Shown one piece after another: positions 52,336 through 59,024 of a stretch of 64,000 nucleotides of DNA. Within the stretch, counting starts at the first letter, position 1. Each line of letters begins with the position of its first letter. The DNA comes from Diphasiastrum complanatum (lineage: Eukaryota; Streptophyta; Lycopodiopsida; Lycopodiales; Lycopodiaceae). Under the pieces are notes generated by a model, which was given only the letters and a program-made list of their open reading frames with translations, was not told the DNA's origin and did no database searches. The stretch covers positions 25,823,039 to 25,887,038 of the forward strand of contig CM055097.1 in NCBI GenBank assembly GCA_029204225.1, read 5' to 3'. Made by a program: the position numbers and the translations under genes.

Positions 52336-54486
52336 CACTGACAGAAACATTGATTACAGGATGGTTTCTCGTTATGCCCCACCTATATGCTACAATTTTC
52401 TGAACCTTATACGTTTGAGTAATCAGAAAAGACAGAAAACGAGTTTTGAAGAGGTAAACTTTCTTTTTGTGTCTTGAATCTAGCTTCAAATTTAACTCAT
52501 CAAATAATCTCAGTTGATGAACTGTGCTTAGCTGTATTTGTATGTCAAGAAGCTCTGTGAAGTTAGGTATTTGCTAAAATTTATCTGGAAAAAATACAAA
52601 CAATTTGAAGTGAGAAGTATCTGGGTTTTTTTATGCAAGTGCAGGGGGCAAGATTTTTCCTTTTTCTGATGAGAAAATCCTTTGTTAACACTACTGGTTC
52701 TAAAAGTGCAATTAACTTTTCTGGATGCAGTTGATGGGGAGTGATGCTCTTCCAATATCGGGGGAGTTCTTTTTCAATAAAATTTATCCGTTGTTCATGG
52801 TCATCTATACTGCTTTGATTGCCAGCAATGTGTTAAATCGAGTTACCAATTATTTTGGGAGCTGGCGGAGATTTCAGTTTGAGAGTGAACTTGAAGATTC
52901 GGATGGCTGTGATCCTTCTGGTCTTATTATTTTGCGTAAAGGTAAATTTTTAGAAGCTTAAAAACAAAACAGAATGTGCTGTCACCTGTAGAGCCATGTA
53001 GGCGTTTTGTGACATGAGAACTGCATTTGGTCCATTTGTTCCATTTTATTCGTGTATTTATTTCAGCACTAATACTGGTAAGTGTAGCATTCTTTGCTGT
53101 TGTTGTACAGCACTGAGACTTCATATAGGATATTTTGTGAACCCAATAGGGGAGCTCCTTGTTGGAGCAATAGTTATTGACTATCATTAGCACTAAAGTA
53201 ATAAGTTGTTCTCCCCCTGGCCTATACTCTGTACGAAAGGTTTTGAGTGTCTGTTCAATGCATATACCATTCAAAATCAAATGAAATATAGATCCAAGGG
53301 GTTTTCCGTGAAATGTCACCCAGTCTACAGGAATGAAATCTTAATTATGCAGAATGTTGTAAGTGGAAGGTTTATCACTGTGGAGTACAATGACGAAAAA
53401 GGATCTATGCCAGTTCTCTTACAACCTCTTGGATAAGTGATCATTCTTGCTTAAGAGTCAAAGCTCTAAGAGCCCCCAAGTTTTTTGTTCGTTCTGGTAC
53501 AGCCTATGACAAGTTCACTTTGCTTATTGTGCATCACAGTGTCTTTAAAAGATTCGTTTACAGAAGTCTTCTTGCTTCTGTGTGTTCATTATCTTTGTTC
53601 AAGTCTTATTAAGTCCATTTATTCTTCACTTCCAGGCTGTCATCAACCTGCAACACCGAAAGATAAGACATATTTGTCCATCTCCTCTTGATCTTCAAAC
53701 ATGTTATATGACAATGTTTAACTTTGCAGAGCGTTCTTGGCTAGAACAAGGTAGTGGTATTGGAGATCATGTAGTTCCGCTGGCAAGAAACTTCGGCAAT
53801 GTTGATATGGACAGTGAAACTGAAGCCATGCTTATTCAAGTAAGTTTTGCATATCTTGTACATCTTTGCTTAGACAAATTGCAGCACATCTTAAAACTTT
53901 TTAAGCACAGCTTTTCTACTCTTTAGTACCAACGTCTATATGCTTCTGTCTTGGTTGAATTTTTATGCAGAAGCCATCTGAAGATAATACCAATAAAAAC
54001 TTACGTCATGAGGTCCGACTGGAAGAACACAAAATTTCACCAGGACCTGCTTATAAAGGATCTGCAGTCAATTTTCATGGCAATGGGACTGAAGATAATC
54101 AAAGCAAAGACTTGAGTTCAAAGTATGCTTCTCTACGTGATCAGACCAAACATCCTTCTTATTCTCCACAATCTGAAGTATTGCCCTTGACAATAGCTCC
54201 CAAGTCAGCATCAATTGCAAATAATTCTAAAAGTCTTCAGGAGAAGAATAGTGGGATTACTTCAACGTGGGATTCGATGAAGTCGAGTCTTCAAGACATG
54301 AAGTCTAATTTTTCCACCAGAAGATTTGCTCCTTTGAGACGGTTTGAAGAAAGGGCCATAACAAAAGGACCACCATCTTCAGCAGAAACATTAGAAAATA
54401 TTTTTGCGGGTTTGAGAGGAAGAAAAGATTTGGATGAATTTGATGAGGACAGCGTTGATTTAAGATTACTGAAAAGCTCACGATAA
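16675..54486 (+). CDS. LMBRD2: LMBR1-like multi-pass membrane protein (LMBRD2 / plant LIMR family), 14 coding exons
   Basis: Joined exons: 16675-16842, 18846-18922, 21808-21969, 22800-23010, 29034-29120, 29268-29407, 34269-34349, 41922-41986, 44437-44612, 49806-49936, 52360-52453, 52731-52941, 53730-53839, 53971-54486. All 13 introns are GT-AG and every phase matches, giving 2,229 bp, 742 residues plus TAA. I recognise the family from conserved blocks: LVPADIW (about 49-55), FWSWSYWSTFLLTW (69-82), MACSNTFGLVTGAFLLGFG (about 143-161), a charged loop with GENDMDYESDEKS (250-262), LPSGVDLSLFS, SRYAPPICYNFLNLI and the WLEQG segment. Length fits the plant family (about 730 residues). About nine hydrophobic segments flank a cytosolic, partly coiled loop (about 175-330), and a hydrophilic Ser/Lys-rich tail follows residue 535. 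The family is thought to act in membrane signalling or trafficking; the plant function is not well established. The start is the first in-frame ATG and matches the family N-terminus. No frameshift or premature stop is present, so the gene looks intact despite its introns. Confidence 0.94.
16843..18845 (+). other. Intron 1 (2.0 kb)
   Basis: AT-rich intron between coding exons 1 and 2. I see no recognisable protein domain and no clear LTR or terminal repeat in it. Confidence 0.85.
18846..18922 (+). CDS. LMBRD2: LMBRD2-like gene, coding exon 2 (residues 57-82)
   Basis: Short 77-bp exon. The acceptor GATCAG|ACTCTT and donor TTG|GTAAGC bracket a frame encoding TLSNGKKVGIKL followed by FWSWSYWSTFLLT, one of the most diagnostic family motifs. 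It is easy to miss because a longer ORF in another frame covers it. The donor splits Trp82. Confidence 0.93.
19000..21550 (-). pseudogene. Antisense copia pol remnant in intron 2
   Basis: On minus from 21502: a post-integrase frame with RDVVFREANI and PLPLSESKLQY, a linker, then the RT start IDKYKARIVAKGCSQEPCID (about 20930-20870), then QVDVKLTFLNGDLEED (about 20430-20385), and much lower NPTLYCQIVGSLIYLTSTRP (about 19480-19420). Many stops; RNase H and LTRs were not recognised. A dispersed repeat (19848-20150) interrupts it. Confidence 0.75.
19848..20150 (+). repeat. Dispersed repeat, copy A (intron 2)
   Basis: Shares GAATTGGCATGA, AATAATCAATT, ATTGTCTAGACTC and CATCGTCTAGATTC-type blocks, in the same order, with the reverse complement of 26865-27060. 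Copy A has about 150 bp extra in the middle. No coding content. Confidence 0.65.
21808..21969 (+). CDS. LMBRD2: LMBRD2-like gene, coding exon 3 (residues 82-136)
   Basis: Acceptor TTGCAG|GATT. Encodes the conserved QGYEDAGDFSVSERLK loop and a membrane segment (about 111-131). The donor AATG|GTAAGA is phase 2. Confidence 0.93.
21970..22799 (+). other. Intron 3 (0.8 kb)
   Basis: AT-rich, no coding or repeat structure recognised. It is flanked by strong splice sites GTAAGA and CTCACAG. Confidence 0.85.
22800..23010 (+). CDS. LMBRD2: LMBRD2-like gene, coding exon 4 (residues 136-206)
   Basis: Acceptor TCACAG|GGGT, donor GTCGTG|GTGAGT. Encodes the very conserved MACSNTFGLVTGAFLLGFG membrane segment, then the start of the cytosolic loop with VLTHRIAQVAVKLDDAHQEL. 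Confidence 0.94.
23011..24300 (+). other. Intron 4, left part
   Basis: Unassigned AT-rich intron sequence up to the LTR region near 24.3 kb. No domain seen; a 70-codon frame at 23675 is low-complexity and Phe/Ser-rich. Confidence 0.7.
24330..24886 (-). repeat. 3' LTR of the intron-4 element
   Basis: Starts TGTTAGAGTTAATG on minus directly after AAGGGGGAG. The far limit is estimated. Confidence 0.55.
24330..26425 (-). mobile_element. Antisense non-autonomous LTR element in intron 4
   Basis: On minus: an LTR start TGTTAGAAATTAATGTT at about 26425; a primer-binding site TGGTATCAAGTGAG at about 26226-26213; about 1.3 kb of internal sequence without gag or pol; a polypurine tract AAGGGGGAG (24887-24895); and a second LTR start TGTTAGAGTTAATGTT at 24886 with a TATATAG box near 24695. 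The first LTR (about 200 bp) looks internally deleted. No target duplication was established. Confidence 0.6.
26865..27060 (-). repeat. Dispersed repeat, copy B (intron 4, opposite orientation)
   Basis: Reverse complement aligns with 19848-20150. Boundaries are approximate and no terminal inverted repeat was found, so class is unknown. Confidence 0.65.
27061..29033 (+). other. Intron 4, right part
   Basis: Unassigned intron sequence. A TGGTATCAAAG-like string near 27684 could be a decayed primer-binding site, but no adjoining LTR was recognised. Short open frames around 27433-27770 have no recognisable homology. Confidence 0.6.
29034..29120 (+). CDS. LMBRD2: LMBRD2-like gene, coding exon 5 (residues 207-235)
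   Basis: 87-bp phase-0 exon between GGGTAG|ATTTCT and GAGTTG|GTAAGC. Encodes the loop segment with SNQMSRRDPLR followed by VIDNM. Confidence 0.9.
29268..29407 (+). CDS. LMBRD2: LMBRD2-like gene, coding exon 6 (residues 236-282)
   Basis: Acceptor TGTCTAG|GTTAAG, donor AAAAG|GTGAAT. Encodes the acidic loop GENDMDYESDEKSM and the basic helix LRRRLRNAQ of the family. Confidence 0.93.
29990..30920 (-). pseudogene. Antisense Ty3/gypsy RT / RNase H remnant in intron 6
   Basis: On minus from 30885: KESKCEFFEHELVYLGHKI, then FLGFTVFFRRFNEDYAKVAAPLNNL, then RNase H with DPDLPYVMRIDASDIAIGAVL and, at the end, HEIHYIRGNSNQVADALSR. Frame breaks separate three blocks. These are canonical Ty3/gypsy pol motifs; gag, integrase and LTRs are not nearby. 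Confidence 0.88.
30941..34268 (+). other. Intron 6, right part
   Basis: Unassigned intron sequence right of the gypsy fragment. It includes a TTTTA-rich stretch at about 31144-31175, then scattered short frames with no domain. A second, GC-richer patch at 31180-31260 repeats GGAAC/GTTCC motifs also seen near 27830 and 28435. Confidence 0.6.
34269..34349 (+). CDS. LMBRD2: LMBRD2-like gene, coding exon 7 (residues 282-309)
   Basis: Acceptor GGGTAG|TGAATA, donor GACTG|GTTCGT (weak donor). Encodes LILEALEIEDVMQNYERG, matching the family helix before the second membrane half. The donor was chosen because it restores the frame into exon 8 through a split Trp309. Confidence 0.84.
34388..34612. repeat. 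Tandem duplication, 112-bp unit, at the start of intron 7
   Basis: Two units, each running from ATCAGTGTTT(A/G)CTATTTCAA to TTGCTGAAGCTAGTCCAT, differ by a few substitutions and small indels. It starts about 40 bp after the exon 7 donor. Confidence 0.85.
35948..36234 (+). repeat. 5' LTR (287 bp)
   Basis: Aligns with 37798-38116. It lacks about 30 bp of the GC-rich part near the 3' end that the other LTR has. Confidence 0.88.
36235..36246 (+). other. Primer-binding site of the intron-7 element
   Basis: TGGTATCAGAGC, complementary to the 3' end of initiator tRNA-Met, immediately follows the 5' LTR. Confidence 0.85.
36590..37075. repeat. Degenerate tandem repeats inside the intron-7 element
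   Basis: A unit of about 70-80 bp built on GTAGGGCGCTGGACAGCCTC followed by an AAATC-rich segment and GGAGAAAATCGACGAAAGTG recurs about six times with substitutions. The long minus-strand frame over it (36437-36904) follows from the repeat and is not taken as a gene. Confidence 0.75.
37090..37717. other. 604-bp block between two outward-facing primer-binding sites
   Basis: The reverse complement of TGGTATCAGAGC lies at 37090-37101 and a direct copy at 37706-37717. Each is joined to LTR-end-like sequence, the right one ending TTCCGACA like the element's own LTRs. A segment at 37240-37355 recurs at 56025-56145. This is a mosaic of LTR pieces inside the element. Confidence 0.55.
37798..38116 (+). 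repeat. 3' LTR (319 bp)
   Basis: Starts right after AAGGGGGAG and is followed by the ATAAG duplication. It includes one extra copy of a short GAATGAAGCAGAGGGCATAG-type unit and a GC-rich stretch near 38065-38100. Confidence 0.88.
38984..39352. repeat. Tandem duplication, 186-bp unit, in intron 7
   Basis: Units begin ATTAAAAGTTACATCCTGAC at 38984 and 39170 and are nearly identical through GATGCAAATTGACAACCA. Few differences, so the event is recent. Confidence 0.9.
39353..40200 (-). pseudogene. Antisense copia gag / pre-integrase remnant in intron 7
   Basis: On minus: a gag-like frame (40185-39994), a damaged zinc knuckle with GSCGKFGHF near 39835-39810, then a stretch ending in a decayed WHGRFGH-like pre-integrase motif (39430-39370). 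All frames are broken. No LTR was found around it. Confidence 0.5.
40201..41921 (+). other. Intron 7, right end
   Basis: No domain recognised. Short frames near 40394-40894 and 41131-41566 have no recognisable homology. Confidence 0.6.
41922..41986 (+). CDS. LMBRD2: LMBRD2-like gene, coding exon 8 (residues 309-331)
   Basis: 65-bp exon between TGTGCAG|GCAC and TTAG|GTGAGC. Encodes HYISSLRSIRSGSFARYLDQL, which aligns with the family segment after the YERR helix. Both splice phases fit the neighbours. Confidence 0.88.
41987..44436 (+). other. Intron 8 (2.45 kb)
   Basis: Carries the antisense ORF pair described separately (43480-44021) and a short sense frame at 42341-42556 with no recognised homology. 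No LTR seen. Confidence 0.75.
43480..44021 (-). CDS. Unidentified ORF pair, antisense in intron 8
   Basis: Two minus frames, 44021-43806 (71 codons) and 43809-43480 (109 codons), meet in an ATGA overlap and probably represent one protein broken by a frameshift. The second has a normal-looking composition (PYLNFNQQLPNLYTELPASL, GTDELLEQKQSSHNYF, AGGALREPDTSLSYALLKVV) and no low-complexity sequence. I recognise no domain. It could be a transposon protein or a retrocopied gene fragment. Confidence 0.35.
44437..44612 (+). CDS. LMBRD2: LMBRD2-like gene, coding exon 9 (residues 331-389)
   Basis: Acceptor TTTGCAG|AATGGG, donor GTGCAG|GTATTC. Encodes a membrane segment followed by AEATLLPSGVDLSLFSVLIN, a strong family signature. 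Confidence 0.93.
44712..45391 (+). repeat. Probable LTR of a copia-type element in intron 9
   Basis: A TGTGAGAATTTG start at 44712 and a TTTTAACA end at 45391 directly before a PBS-like TGGTATCAAAGAC. It carries CACACGTGTGGG-type motifs also present near 46310. The other LTR was not found. Confidence 0.5.
45392..45404 (+). other. Primer-binding site after the intron-9 LTR
   Basis: TGGTATCAAAGAC, one or two changes from the usual copia initiator-tRNA site, abuts the ACA end of the LTR. Confidence 0.5.
45464..45495. repeat. (GAAA)n microsatellite, tail of the retroposon
   Basis: About eight GAAA units on +, read as TTTC on the retroposon strand; it directly abuts the target duplication. Confidence 0.9.
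45696..46196 (-). pseudogene. ORF of the intron-9 retroposon, ORF1-like, one in-frame stop
   Basis: On minus from ATG at 46196-46194: MAAVKIKASSHSTTSAKIQQ, a short coiled coil, one TGA (about 46094), a Pro run, then RVRGITNSHDAVGEAKKFLE and TLVIRFASAIGRHEAL, RGTTTYLDEDGI, stop at 45696. The end resembles the C-terminal part of non-LTR ORF1-type proteins (a beta strand ending RF, then a GT..LDED motif), but this is inference from pattern only. Total about 166 codons. Confidence 0.5.
46398..48520 (+). other. Intron 9, middle part
   Basis: Intron sequence that may include the internal part of the LTR element whose LTR ends at 45391. It also holds a short AGAT microsatellite at about 47712-47731. 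No coding domain recognised. Confidence 0.5.
48521..49145. repeat. Tandem duplication, about 321-bp unit, in intron 9
   Basis: Units start AAGACT(T/C)GTG at 48521 and 48842 and share long near-identical stretches such as AATTGACC(A/G)GATCAATATAG and TTCATTTAACACTAACTAAA. Unit 2 has small deletions. Confidence 0.9.
49806..49936 (+). CDS. LMBRD2: LMBRD2-like gene, coding exon 10 (residues 390-433)
   Basis: Acceptor CATGCAG|GTTCTG, donor TTGTTC|GTAAGT. Encodes VLAFLPLVYMCACTYFSLFK, then the segment before the conserved LLMICS. A longer shadow ORF in another frame covers this exon. Confidence 0.92.
49937..52359 (+). other. Intron 10 (2.4 kb)
   Basis: No protein domain recognised. It ends in a (GA)n microsatellite close to the 3' splice site. 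Homopolymer runs (A8, G8, T7, T8) lie at 52080-52170. Confidence 0.8.
52266..52332. repeat. (GA)n microsatellite just upstream of exon 11
   Basis: 67 bp of pure GA on the coding strand, 27 nt before the exon 11 boundary. After it come CACTGAC (a good branch-site candidate) and TTACAG. Confidence 0.95.
52360..52453 (+). CDS. LMBRD2: LMBRD2-like gene, coding exon 11 (residues 433-464)
   Basis: Acceptor ATTACAG|GATGG, donor GAAGAG|GTAAAC. Encodes MVSRYAPPICYNFLNLI, a family hallmark, and a basic loop. The acceptor lies 27 nt after a 67-bp (GA)n tract. Confidence 0.91.
52731..52941 (+). CDS. LMBRD2: LMBRD2-like gene, coding exon 12 (residues 465-535)
   Basis: Acceptor GATGCAG|TTGATG, donor TAAAG|GTAAAT. 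Encodes the FFFNKIYPLFMVIYTALIAS membrane segment and the FGSWRRFQFE loop typical of the plant proteins. Confidence 0.93.
52942..53729 (+). other. Intron 12 (0.8 kb)
   Basis: No coding or repeat structure recognised. Apparent ORFs here are short and run through splice sites. Confidence 0.8.
53730..53839 (+). CDS. LMBRD2: LMBRD2-like gene, coding exon 13 (residues 535-571)
   Basis: Acceptor TTTGCAG|AGCGT, donor ATTCAA|GTAAGT. Encodes RSWLEQGSGIGDHVVPLARN, which matches the conserved start of the plant C-terminal tail. Confidence 0.92.
53971..54486 (+). CDS. LMBRD2: LMBRD2-like gene, terminal coding exon 14 (residues 572-742)
   Basis: Acceptor TATGCAG|AAGCC, open to TAA at 54484-54486. Encodes a hydrophilic, Ser/Lys-rich tail ending in a more conserved block (FAGLRGRKD, then a DEFDED acidic stretch). 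The tail is probably disordered and cytosolic. Confidence 0.9.
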   Translation, partial: KPSEDNTNKNLRHEVRLEEHKISPGPAYKGSAVNFHGNGTEDNQSKDLSSKYASLRDQTKHPSYSPQSEVLPLTIAPKSASIANNSKSLQEKNSGITSTWDSMKSSLQDMKSNFSTRRFAPLRRFEERAITKGPPSSAETLENIFAGLRGRKDLDEFDEDSVDLRLLKSSR

Positions 54487-55415
54487 CATGGACAGAGTCA
54501 CAATTTTTATGTATGTTCACAAAAATTCCCGAAAATTTTCAACCATATTCTTTCATGCCGTAAATGGACGCATCAAAGATCATACTCAGAGTGACTCTAA
54601 AGAGTACAATCAAGCATAAAAACGTATATAATTCAGAGACTGAGCTTAGTGCATCTAGGTTTTGGTGGGCCTATGTAAAATAATAACTGCGGCACTAACG
54701 AAGTCAACTTGCCAGATTGAGCAATTCTGGATGCAGAAACAGTTTCAGCAGAAGACTGAACTTGAACCCATTGCTGCAACTTGTAGCTGTTAAAAGTTCT
54801 ATAAATTTGAGGATTGGAGTCAAGGTTTTGGTTCCATTAAAGCATGGGATTGTGAGTCTGGTAATTGTAGCTGCTATTGCTATCTTTAAATGATATCACA
54901 CTACAATGTCTTGTCTGAAATGTTTTGCTTTTTAGAATCACATCTGTTAATGATGTTCCAGGTCTTGAGCATCTGCTTACCTACCATGTAAGAAACAGAA
55001 CTGCTATGAATTTTTTTGGTATATAAGTAGTTACAAAGTCTGAATCTAGTTCAAATGAGTACTAGTTTGTCCAGTGTAATCTCATGGTTATGTGTTATTT
55101 TGATAGATCCGTATTACTGAGCTCGATGTAAAACTATCTCAATGTAACACTTGAGTGAACTTGCTTGAGCTTCTAGTTTGCTTAATTATCTCTTAGTGCT
55201 ATCACCCAAAGTTCAACAGTTAGTTGACTCTTCACCTAATGCCAATATCTTAGCACTAAAAGCATACACCAGAAGGCTCTTGCCAGGAGTACCCCTATAG
55301 GATTAATGCCCTTTGGATGAAAGACAATATATTATGCAAGCGGGAGTGTTTGTAGGAGGCAACTGTTCATTGTTCGACTTTTTAAGGTCGTTCTTGTGCT
55401 GTTGTTGTTGTTACT
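54487..55415 (+). other. 3' side of the LMBRD2-like gene
   Basis: Presumed 3' UTR and downstream flank. Several AT-rich stretches could serve as plant polyadenylation elements, but no canonical AATAAA stands out, so the transcript end cannot be placed. Confidence 0.4.
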
Positions 55416-55416
55416 A

Positions 55417-55439
55417 CTGCTGCTGCTGCTGCTCTCTCT

Positions 55440-55492
<53 letters not shown>
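55417..55492. repeat. (TGC)n then (CT)n microsatellite
   Basis: A short TGC run (55417-55432) followed by about 58 bp of CT with one GCG interruption. Open frames over it are low-complexity and are not genes. Confidence 0.95.
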
Positions 55493-55498
<6 letters not shown>

Positions 55499-56024
55499 CA
55501 AAAAAGGAAATTTGACTCCAGGGCCCAATAGAAAGGGCACTAATCTAGAGGAACCAAAGATTTTTGGTTTGTGTGGTATACATGTCCGTTATCCTTTGCC
55601 ACGAATGGATGAACTGGTTGCCACATATTACAAACGAAAGTGTGACAAAACTAATGTGGAATCAATTTTTGAAATAATAGAATCATAAAGTTTGGTCTCA
55701 ATGACATGAAAGAAAATTACTCTGAAACCCATTTGTGTTTAAATGAGCACATGGAAAACTGCTTATGAGAAAATGGAAAAGTAGAAGGTGAAAGGTTGTA
55801 GTTGAAAGCTTGAGCATTCAAACTCGAGATCCACCTGTCAAGAAATCAAGAAAACTTGCGAACATGACTTCACAGTCAGTGGACTCCCACAAGTATAAAC
55901 TAAGTTTGAGCTCAGGTTCCATGATGTGAAATTGAAGCCGGAAGAGGATAGGTAAACAAAAAGGAAGCTTCCAGTGGTTAGGGCCTAACTCCTAACCAAT
56001 TAGGAGGGATAATAGTGCGCCCTC

Positions 56025-56145
56025 CAAGAAGGCCCCCACTCTCCAGTAATATGGCCAAATGTCCAAATAATGCATAATAAGGCGCAAGGCTAACCATATA
56101 GTCTAAGTGTCAATAATGAATAAAAAAGGGCCCAAGGCTTGTTGT
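56025..56145. repeat. Segment shared with the intron-7 LTR element
   Basis: Matches 37240-37355 with few differences: AAGGCCCCCACTCTCCAGTA, then CCATATAGTCTAAGTGTCAA and AAAAAAGGGCCCAAGGC. Probably a piece of the same LTR family left by a separate insertion. Confidence 0.8.
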
Positions 56146-57680
56146 TAGCCAAATTTTGACACCAAAAATTGGGTTAATTTTGGAGCTTAATTTTGTTATA
56201 GTATAAAAATCGGCATGTAAAAGCCACACAATTTCAATGTAAAATGGCTAAAATTTTCCAATAGTTAGGTGTCCCAGTCCACTCGTAATGTGGCTAGAGG
56301 AATTACGGCCTTAGAAATGGCCTTCAAACTTTTTGACGGCCTGTAAAAAATCGGCCTATAGTATAGTTTCGGCTACTATGCCAAAATTTTACAATGTAGT
56401 GTGATTTTTGATACTAATATAAAAACCAAAGTGCTTTGTTGTCAGGTTGTTGCTCAGTGGGAAGAGCGGGCTCAGTGGGAAGAGAGGGCTCAGTCACCAA
56501 AATTGCGGAATTGCATGTCAAAAATCAACGAAGGCTAAGGTTAAAGGGGTCACAAAATGAAAAATCAAAGGGAAGGTCAAATGTCAAGAAAAACCCAATT
56601 GATGGTGAAGTGGACCATGGGCCAAAAGCTAGAGGGAGTAGCCATGTGATGCCTATAAGTCCAACTCCATTAGACACATGCTAAGAGACCAAATCACTCT
56701 TAATGGTGAAGAAAAGGTGAAGGGCCTTGATTAAGAATTTGGCTAGCCAAGCCATTAAGGAACACATATGTCAAAAAGTTAATAGGCATGAAGGGGCCCC
56801 CTAGTAGCCATATGGGAAAACCCCAAATCACTCTTATGGGGAGACCTATAAAAGCAGTTATGGGCATTGAAACCAGGAAGAAGAAGCAAATATCAATAGG
56901 CATGTGAATTTGCAAGGTGCCCTTCTAATAGGCAGATGGTTTTGAGGGCTAAATGTGTTCTCAAGCAGCATTCTTGCCATATGTTGTGGGAATGAGCTCT
57001 TCTAGCAAAACCACTCTGCTGAAGTTTATTTAAATGGCCCCTCATCTGCTTGATGTTCCTGAGGCAAATGACAATGATCTTTGATGGTTTTCAAAGTCTT
57101 TGGAGAGATTTGCTTGTAAAGGAAGAGGTGTTGTGTCAGTAATTAGCCAGAATCCAGTAAGAATGAGGAGCAGTGGTGTGTTTGTTGTAACCGTAACTTC
57201 TTTTCCTGTAATCCTTTTATCCTTGTGAAGTCATGCCTGATAGAGAACCCCAGATCACATTCAATAGAAGGTGTTTTGTTTATCAGTAAAGTCTGAGTTT
57301 TGGTTTAGTAGGGAACTCATTATCCAAGCTAATTGAAATATGTTTGACCCTGTCATCCTATCAAATCAGTTGTGCTTCTTGCTTCCACCCAGACCAGATG
57401 AATGCCCACATGCCCCGCTAAACAGTCTTCCCAAGAATCTTACAAGAGCTCTTTATGTGTGTTTGAACTCATGAGGCTTTCCAATTGCCAAACCTTGCAA
57501 TTCTGAGAATTGAATTCCCATGTTGATCTGTATTACAACACAAAGAAGTCCATAAATCTATCTGCACTCCTACACCCAGCTGCAACTATTCAATCATGTC
57601 CAAACCCTGCCACCAGTGTTCCAAAGAAGTGTGAAGAGAGAATGAAAGTCTATTGAATCTATACTTGCGATCTTTCAAAC
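56146..57680. other. Unassigned flank
   Basis: 56150-56400 has inverted-looking GGCCG/CGGCC motifs (AATCGGC, GACGGCCTGTAAAAAATCGG) suggesting a decayed DNA transposon end, but no paired terminus was found. A short + frame at 56436-56684 has no recognised domain. The rest is unremarkable. Confidence 0.4.
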
Positions 57681-57687
57681 CTGTGCC

Positions 57688-58005
57688 CTACCTATCCAGT
57701 TGCGCCCTCAGTACGTTGGCATCTCTACAGGGCAGCGAGCTCTTGTAGTTCAGATTCCAGTCCGTCATGATGAAGCAAACATATACAAGTGTAGCAGGGA
57801 AGTGAACAGTAGAGCCATGTTGTGTCCATATCACTGAGCAACTATCAACGATGAGGAGTGCATCTCCAGCGCCAAAACCCAGGTAAAGGAAATTTGTCAA
57901 CAGACCTCCAGCATGTAAACGGATCGCAGCCCAGAAGCGCACTCTATTTCTTTGGGCTTTCGGCACTCGTCCTCCTCTCACGGGCCAGCAAGCTCTCATC
58001 TCCAA
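57688..58005 (-). CDS. Unidentified GC-richer ORF on the minus strand
   Basis: 105 codons on minus from ATG at about 58005. The surrounding 57.69-58.25 kb is visibly less AT-rich than its neighbours. The product has a basic N-terminus and a hydrophobic middle (LLTNFLYLGFGAGDALLIVD). I recognise no domain. A possible splice donor, ATAG|GTAGGG, sits just before the stop, so it could be a first exon or a captured gene fragment. Confidence 0.28.
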   Translation of the reverse strand: MEMRACWPVRGGRVPKAQRNRVRFWAAIRLHAGGLLTNFLYLGFGAGDALLIVDSCSVIWTQHGSTVHFPATLVYVCFIMTDWNLNYKSSLPCRDANVLRAQLDR

Positions 58006-58069
58006 CTATGGAGTAATGGCCATGGAACTGTCTGTCCAACCAGCGCGCCAGTCATTCTCTACTTGTGAA

Positions 58070-59020
58070 GGTAGTCGTGGGAATACAAAGGAAATTGTTG
58101 GGAAAAGAGGCCTCGCATCCCTGTCGTAAATCAATGATGCTTTAGTTCGACGGTTCGACCAAGTAGCTGATCCTCTCTCCCCACTGAGCGCGACGACCCG
58201 ACACTGAGCACTGAGGTATACTTTATATCATCCTTGAGTGTTCGTAGTCTTATTGCAGGTCTGTGTTGTTTCACTATAAGTTATGGAATGCTCATGTGAC
58301 TAACAAGTAGCACGATTACGATATCGGTTTGTTCCATATGAATGTCTATGCCAGTAGTCGAAGTGCTTAACTAGATTTATCACTTCATTCTCCCAAGTGC
58401 TCAATACTCATGTGGAATGTTCGATAGAAAAATTGATACAATCTTTTTATGACATAGTTGTTCAATGACGGATTGGTGCTTACGTATCTATTTGCTCTTC
58501 GTAAGATGTGTATGCTTTGGCTTTGTTGAAATCCCAACGCCTTGGAATATAGAGGGAGGGTTAAGGGCACCCGGGAAGACGGAATATCCTTCCGAGCCTA
58601 GGAATCAATTCTAAACTGTTGTTTTATCATCTAGAACACAATCTTTAGTGTGCCGTCGAAATATACGGGCACGATAGGATTCACGACCCCTGGAACCCGG
58701 GTACATGCATTAGCATGAGCACACTAGCCCAAGAAAAACAATTGGTGAAAAGAAAAAGGAGGACCGGAAAAAAGAATCAAAAAACCGTTTTGCAGCAATA
58801 CCAAAACCCTTAGTCTACATTCGTAAAACTGAAAAAGTATTGAAAAATGAATAGGATGATGGAATGTTCACCAAACCACAACATCTACGAGTGATAATAG
58901 ATTTGGAAGGGAAGGATGTGTATGAAGGGCTTTACAGAATGTAGGACTAACATCACCACCATGTGCTAAGGGAAGAATTTTTTTTAGGAAGCACGAGAAA
59001 GAAACCATGACATAATACAT
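58070..59020. other. Unassigned flank
   Basis: Moderately GC-rich to about 58250, then AT-rich. A minus frame at 58385-58570 has no recognised homology. Confidence 0.4.
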
Positions 59021-59024
59021 GGGG

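Noticed and set aside
52075..52489. Frames rich in Ser-Leu near 52.3 kb
   Set aside because: They are translations of the (GA)n microsatellite and cross exon 11 on the wrong strand.
53202..53436. + frame in intron 12 as an alternative exon
   Set aside because: No family match, and exon 12 joins exon 13 in frame without it.
55313..55531. Cys/Ser-Leu-rich + frame
   Set aside because: Translation of TGC and CT microsatellites; no start or domain support.
56300..56400. GGCCG-rich segment resembling a CACTA or other DNA-transposon terminus
   Set aside because: No terminal inverted partner or target duplication could be seen.
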